Assembly (NCBI GenBank): GCA_947628885.1
Contig: CANRBO010000042.1
Span: forward strand, 1-9,523
Direction of reading: 5' to 3'
Length of the DNA: 9,523 nt
From: an uncultured Clostridia bacterium
GTDB lineage: Bacteria; Bacillota; Clostridia; TANB77; CAG-508
The notes under the pieces were generated by a model. The model was not told where the DNA came from and ran no database searches. It was given only the letters and a program-made list of their open reading frames with translations. Every line of letters begins with the position of its first letter. The stretch's first letter is position 1. The position numbers and the translations under genes are program-made. Shown here piece after piece: positions 6,703 to 9,523 of the stretch.

Positions 6703-7161
6703 ATGCAGGAAATACGACGCAACAATGAAATGGAAACTAAAATATTTGCGAAAAATCTTGCAAAGGATTTGAAAAAGGGAGATGTTTTAGTTTTGTCAGG
6801 AGAGCTTGGCGGTGGAAAAACAAAATTCGTAGAAGGCATATTGACTTATTTTGACATGCAGGATAAGATTTCAAGTCCAACTTTCACTATAGTAAATGAA
6901 TACCACAATGAACAAATAGATATATACCATTTTGATTTATATAGATTAGCGGATATATATGAGTTCGAAAATATTGGTGGAGAAGAATATTTTAATAAAG
7001 GAATATGCATTTTTGAGTGGGGAGAATTGATAGAAGACATTTTACCAAATGATTATATAAAAATCACATTTGACAAAGGAGAAGATGAGTGTCAAAGAAT
7101 ATTAAAAATTGAGACTTTTGGAGCAAAATATAATGATGTAGATTTTGAAAAATATAGATAA
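6703..7161 (+). CDS. tsaE: tRNA t6A37 biosynthesis ATPase TsaE
   Basis: TsaE is the P-loop ATPase that, with TsaB and TsaD, transfers threonylcarbamoyl to A37 of ANN-decoding tRNAs. The 152-residue length is typical. It shows Walker A GELGGGKT at 33-40 (K39 binding phosphate), the family motif SPTFTIVNEY at 58-67, the Walker B-like IYHFDLYRL at 74-82 with D78, and the FEWGE signature at 104-108. The family's usual GAGKT reads GGGKT here, a mild change. The ATG at 6703 follows a strong AAGGAGG (6692-6698) at good spacing. It is the first gene of a probable operon, 33 bases ahead of tsaB-rimI. Partners TsaC and TsaD are not in the window. Confidence 0.96.
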   Translation: MQEIRRNNEMETKIFAKNLAKDLKKGDVLVLSGELGGGKTKFVEGILTYFDMQDKISSPTFTIVNEYHNEQIDIYHFDLYRLADIYEFENIGGEEYFNKGICIFEWGELIEDILPNDYIKITFDKGEDECQRILKIETFGAKYNDVDFEKYR

Positions 7162-7176
7162 TTTTTGCACAGAACA

Positions 7177-7197
7177 AGAAAGGAGAGATATGTTATG
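7177..7197 (+). promoter_or_regulatory. Ribosome binding site that sets the tsaB-rimI start at 7195
   Basis: AGAAAGGAGAG (7176-7186) lies 8 bases before ATG 7195. The upstream in-frame TTG at 7165 has no comparable site and would add ten residues not found in TsaB proteins. The encoded start MKILSIDTSS at 7195 matches the family's first strand. Confidence 0.85.
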
Positions 7198-8340
7198 AAG
7201 ATTTTATCTATCGATACATCAAGCAAAAATTGTTCAGTTGCAATATTAGAAGATGAAAAGACTTTAATGGTAACTTCGTCTGATTCTGAAAGGGAGCATT
7301 CACAAACATTAATGCCTACAATCTCCGAAATCATGAAATCACTTAATTTGACAATGGATGACATAGATTTATTAGCATGTTCAAGGGGACCGGGTTCATT
7401 TACAGGAATTAGAATAGGTATGGCAACAATCAAAGCTTTCTCAGATGCAAAAAATATTCCAATAGCTGGAGTAGATTCACTTAAGGCATTAGCTTATGGA
7501 GTTTTGATAAAAAAAGGCAAAAAGGATTGCAAGATTCTATCAATGATAGATGCAAAAAATGATAATGTTTATTTCGCGGTATACAAAGTTAGAAATGGAA
7601 ACTTATCATTATATAAAAATCCTGATGTTATGAGCATATCTGATATTGTAGAATTTGTGGATTTCAAAAATCCATTGTACATAGTAGGAGATAGTTTTCC
7701 TGAAGAATTAGAACCACTACTACGAGCAAAATATTCTAAGCAGTTGGCTCAAGGAAAAGAAACAGAAAGTTATGAATACATAGAAGACTTACCAACAATG
7801 GCTGAAGCAATTGGAGTAGCTGCAAAAGATAAATACGAAATTGGTGATTATGGAGACTCAAAATCACTATTTCCAATGTATCTTAGAAAGCCACAGGCTC
7901 AAAGACAAAGAGAAGGCGAAGATGACAGAATTTCAATATTGGAATTATCAAGTTATGATCTAGAAAAAATTAAATTGAATTATGATAAATTCCCTAATAT
8001 ATGGAACTATAAAGTATTAGAAGAAGACTACAAAAATTCGAAATATATTGTAGCAAAACAGAACAATGAAATAGTCGGCTTTTCAGGAACAAGAACAGTT
8101 TTAGATGAAATGGAAATTATTAATATAGTAACTAGGGCAGATAAACAAAATCAAGGAATAGCATCTAATATGCTTAGTTATCTGATTAGAAAAAATAATG
8201 TTGAAAAAATAAATTTAGAAGTAAATGAGAATAACATTAAAGCAATAAAATTGTATAGTAAATTTGGATTTAGACAAGTTGGAAAAAGAAAAAATTATTA
8301 TAATGGTAAGGAAGATGCGATTTTGATGACTTTAAGTTAA
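7195..8340 (+). CDS. tsaB-rimI: TsaB-RimI fusion: t6A complex subunit plus ribosomal protein alanine acetyltransferase
   Basis: Two proteins in one 381-residue chain. Residues 1 to about 235 are TsaB, the ASKHA-fold dimerisation subunit that pairs with TsaD. They carry MKILSIDTSS at 1-10, the signature SRGPGSFTGIRIG at 63-75, and the C-terminal PMYLRKPQAQ at 227-236. Residues from about 245 to 381 are a RimI-type GNAT acetyltransferase, which in the family acetylates the N-terminal Ala of ribosomal protein bS18. The acetyl-CoA loop is QNQGIA (318-323). LEV with E342 and Y354 (in IKLYSKFGF) sit 12 residues apart, as do the catalytic Glu103 and Tyr115 of Salmonella RimI. The Arg that usually follows LEV is Asn344. 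The chain is unbroken, with only a short charged linker (RQREGEDD). Such fusions are known in Clostridia. The gene is co-oriented with and close to tsaE. Confidence 0.94.
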   Translation: MKILSIDTSSKNCSVAILEDEKTLMVTSSDSEREHSQTLMPTISEIMKSLNLTMDDIDLLACSRGPGSFTGIRIGMATIKAFSDAKNIPIAGVDSLKALAYGVLIKKGKKDCKILSMIDAKNDNVYFAVYKVRNGNLSLYKNPDVMSISDIVEFVDFKNPLYIVGDSFPEELEPLLRAKYSKQLAQGKETESYEYIEDLPTMAEAIGVAAKDKYEIGDYGDSKSLFPMYLRKPQAQRQREGEDDRISILELSSYDLEKIKLNYDKFPNIWNYKVLEEDYKNSKYIVAKQNNEIVGFSGTRTVLDEMEIINIVTRADKQNQGIASNMLSYLIRKNNVEKINLEVNENNIKAIKLYSKFGFRQVGKRKNYYNGKEDAILMTLS

Positions 8341-8392
8341 AAATAAATGTAATTATTTAATTTAAATTGTACCGAAGAAAGGAAAAATTAAA

Positions 8393-9523
8393 ATGAAAAA
8401 AACAAATGAAGTATCATATAAAGATTTAAGATATACCTGTAATCCGGATATATTTAATTTCGAAACTACTGAAGAAATAGAAGCAGGCTATAAAGGACTA
8501 GGGCAACAAAGGGGAATAGCATCACTAGAATTTGGGCTAAATGTTGATACAAAAGGCTATAATGTTTATTTGGAAGGACCAACAGGTTCAGGAAAAACGA
8601 CATACACTAAAAATTATTTAAATAAACTATCAAAAACAAAAAAGTCGCCACCTGATTGGTGCTATATTTATAATTTCGAAAATCCTAATGAGCCAGTCGC
8701 AGTAAGCCTTCCAGCAGGCGAAGGAAAAAACTTCAAAGAAGACATGGATAAGTTTATAAAAGAAATAAGAACAGACATAAAAAATACTTTTAAAAATGAA
8801 GATTTTGAAAAAGAAAAAAATGTAATAACTCAAAAATATCAAGAAAAAAGGACAGCTCTATTAGAAAACCTAAATAAAAAATCGGAAAAATATGGTTTTC
8901 AAGTAAAATCAGCAGACAATGGTATTTATATGATGCCAATGATTGACGGAAAAGTCATAAAAGAAGAAGAATTTGATAAATTAGATGAGAAGCTAAAAAA
9001 AGAATATGAAGATAAATCAGCAATTGTGCAACAACAAATAATTGAAGTAATTGCAGCAATTAAAGAATTAGATGCTGAATCAGAAAAGAAGATATATGAG
9101 TGGCAATCAAATATAGCAGTATTGACGATAGAAGGACATATTTCTTATATAAAATCTAATTTTAAGAGAAATAAAAAGATAACTAAATTTTTAGACGGTG
9201 TAAAAAAAGATATTCTAAAAAACATTTCGAAATTTTTAGAAGAAGATAAGAAAACACGCGAAAATCAAGATCCAAGGATGATAGAACCAAAACCTTGGGA
9301 AAATTATAGAGTAAATGTTTTCATAGACAACAGTAATGTTGACGGTGCTCCAGTAATTATGGACTCAAATTATTCATTTAATAATTTGTTCGGAAGACTT
9401 GAATACGAGAATTATTATGGAATACTTAAAACAGACTACACAATGATAAGACCAGGACTTTTGCAAAAAGCAAATGGTGGATATATAATTTTACAAGCAA
9501 ACGATTTACTAACAAATCCATTA
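8393..9523 (+). CDS. Lon-related AAA+ protease, N-terminal part (3' end outside window)
   Basis: The 377 codons from ATG 8393 run open to the right edge, so the C-terminal Lon-type protease domain with its Ser-Lys dyad is not visible. The visible part matches the AAA_32/LonB-like group of ATP-dependent proteases. LGQQRGIASLEFGL at 36-49 is followed by Walker A GPTGSGKT at 62-69. A long, highly charged, probably coiled-coil insertion runs from about 115 to 310. The second half of the ATPase core then begins with NVFIDNS, NNLFGRLEYEN, LKTDYTMIRPGLL and KANGGYIIL, where the family has its Walker B region. The start is supported by AAAGGA (8378-8383) 9 bases upstream. It lies 52 bases after tsaB-rimI with no terminator or clear promoter between, so co-transcription is possible. 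The assignment to the Lon-related family is firm; the substrate is unknown. Confidence 0.9.
   Translation, partial: MKKTNEVSYKDLRYTCNPDIFNFETTEEIEAGYKGLGQQRGIASLEFGLNVDTKGYNVYLEGPTGSGKTTYTKNYLNKLSKTKKSPPDWCYIYNFENPNEPVAVSLPAGEGKNFKEDMDKFIKEIRTDIKNTFKNEDFEKEKNVITQKYQEKRTALLENLNKKSEKYGFQVKSADNGIYMMPMIDGKVIKEEEFDKLDEKLKKEYEDKSAIVQQQIIEVIAAIKELDAESEKKIYEWQSNIAVLTIEGHISYIKSNFKRNKKITKFLDGVKKDILKNISKFLEEDKKTRENQDPRMIEPKPWENYRVNVFIDNSNVDGAPVIMDSNYSFNNLFGRLEYENYYGILKTDYTMIRPGLLQKANGGYIILQANDLLTNPL

Noticed and set aside
7165..7194. TTG start for tsaB-rimI ten codons upstream.
   Set aside because: The ribosome binding site at 7176-7186 and the family N-terminus MKILSIDTSS both place the start at ATG 7195.
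1..9523. Searched for CRISPR arrays, tRNA or rRNA genes, transposase genes, a DGR reverse transcriptase and a template repeat.
   Set aside because: None seen: no regular spaced repeats, no cloverleaf with CCA end, no transposase or reverse transcriptase motifs in any long frame, and no second copy of the 834-957 cassette.

Overview
The window reads as chromosomal DNA from a low-GC (visibly about 30% G+C), anaerobic Bacillota of clostridial type, probably an uncultured gut-type Clostridia. The grounds are a tRNA-Phe T-box leader in front of pheS, a flavodiiron protein, a fused TsaB-RimI protein, A-rich codon use and AAAGGAG-type ribosome binding sites. Every gene I can support lies on the + strand.

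Region by region: (1) 1-1025 holds the 3' part of a gene for a probable surface or pilin-like protein. Its C-terminal cassette is abruptly adenine-poor and GC-rich, built of NNY codons and followed by a GLRPLVCL ending. This looks like the variable region of a diversity-generating retroelement (DGR) target. No template repeat or reverse transcriptase lies in the window. (2) 1026-1772 is a long non-coding stretch with a consensus sigma-A-type promoter, a phenylalanine T-box leader (Stem I, TTC specifier, T-box sequence, intrinsic terminator) and a short repeat element. (3) 1773-5257 is pheS-pheT, the two subunits of phenylalanyl-tRNA synthetase. The pheT ribosome binding site is separated from its ATG by a hairpin. 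(4) 5342-6514 is an FprA-type flavodiiron oxygen/NO reductase, preceded by a second copy of the repeat element. (5) 6515-6702 is an intergenic region with a second good promoter; its upstream sequence resembles the one ahead of the T-box. (6) 6703-8340 is tsaE followed by a tsaB-rimI fusion, for the t6A37 tRNA modification and ribosomal protein N-terminal acetylation. (7) 8393 to the end of the window is the 5' part of a Lon-related AAA+ protease gene.

The middle and right of the window are translation housekeeping: charging tRNA-Phe under control of its own charging level, modifying A37 of ANN-decoding tRNAs, and acetylating a ribosomal protein. They sit with an oxygen-defence enzyme and a protease. 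The best candidate for something out of the ordinary is the putative hypervariable cassette at the left edge. Next come the dispersed intergenic repeats and the hairpin-bridged ribosome binding site of pheT.
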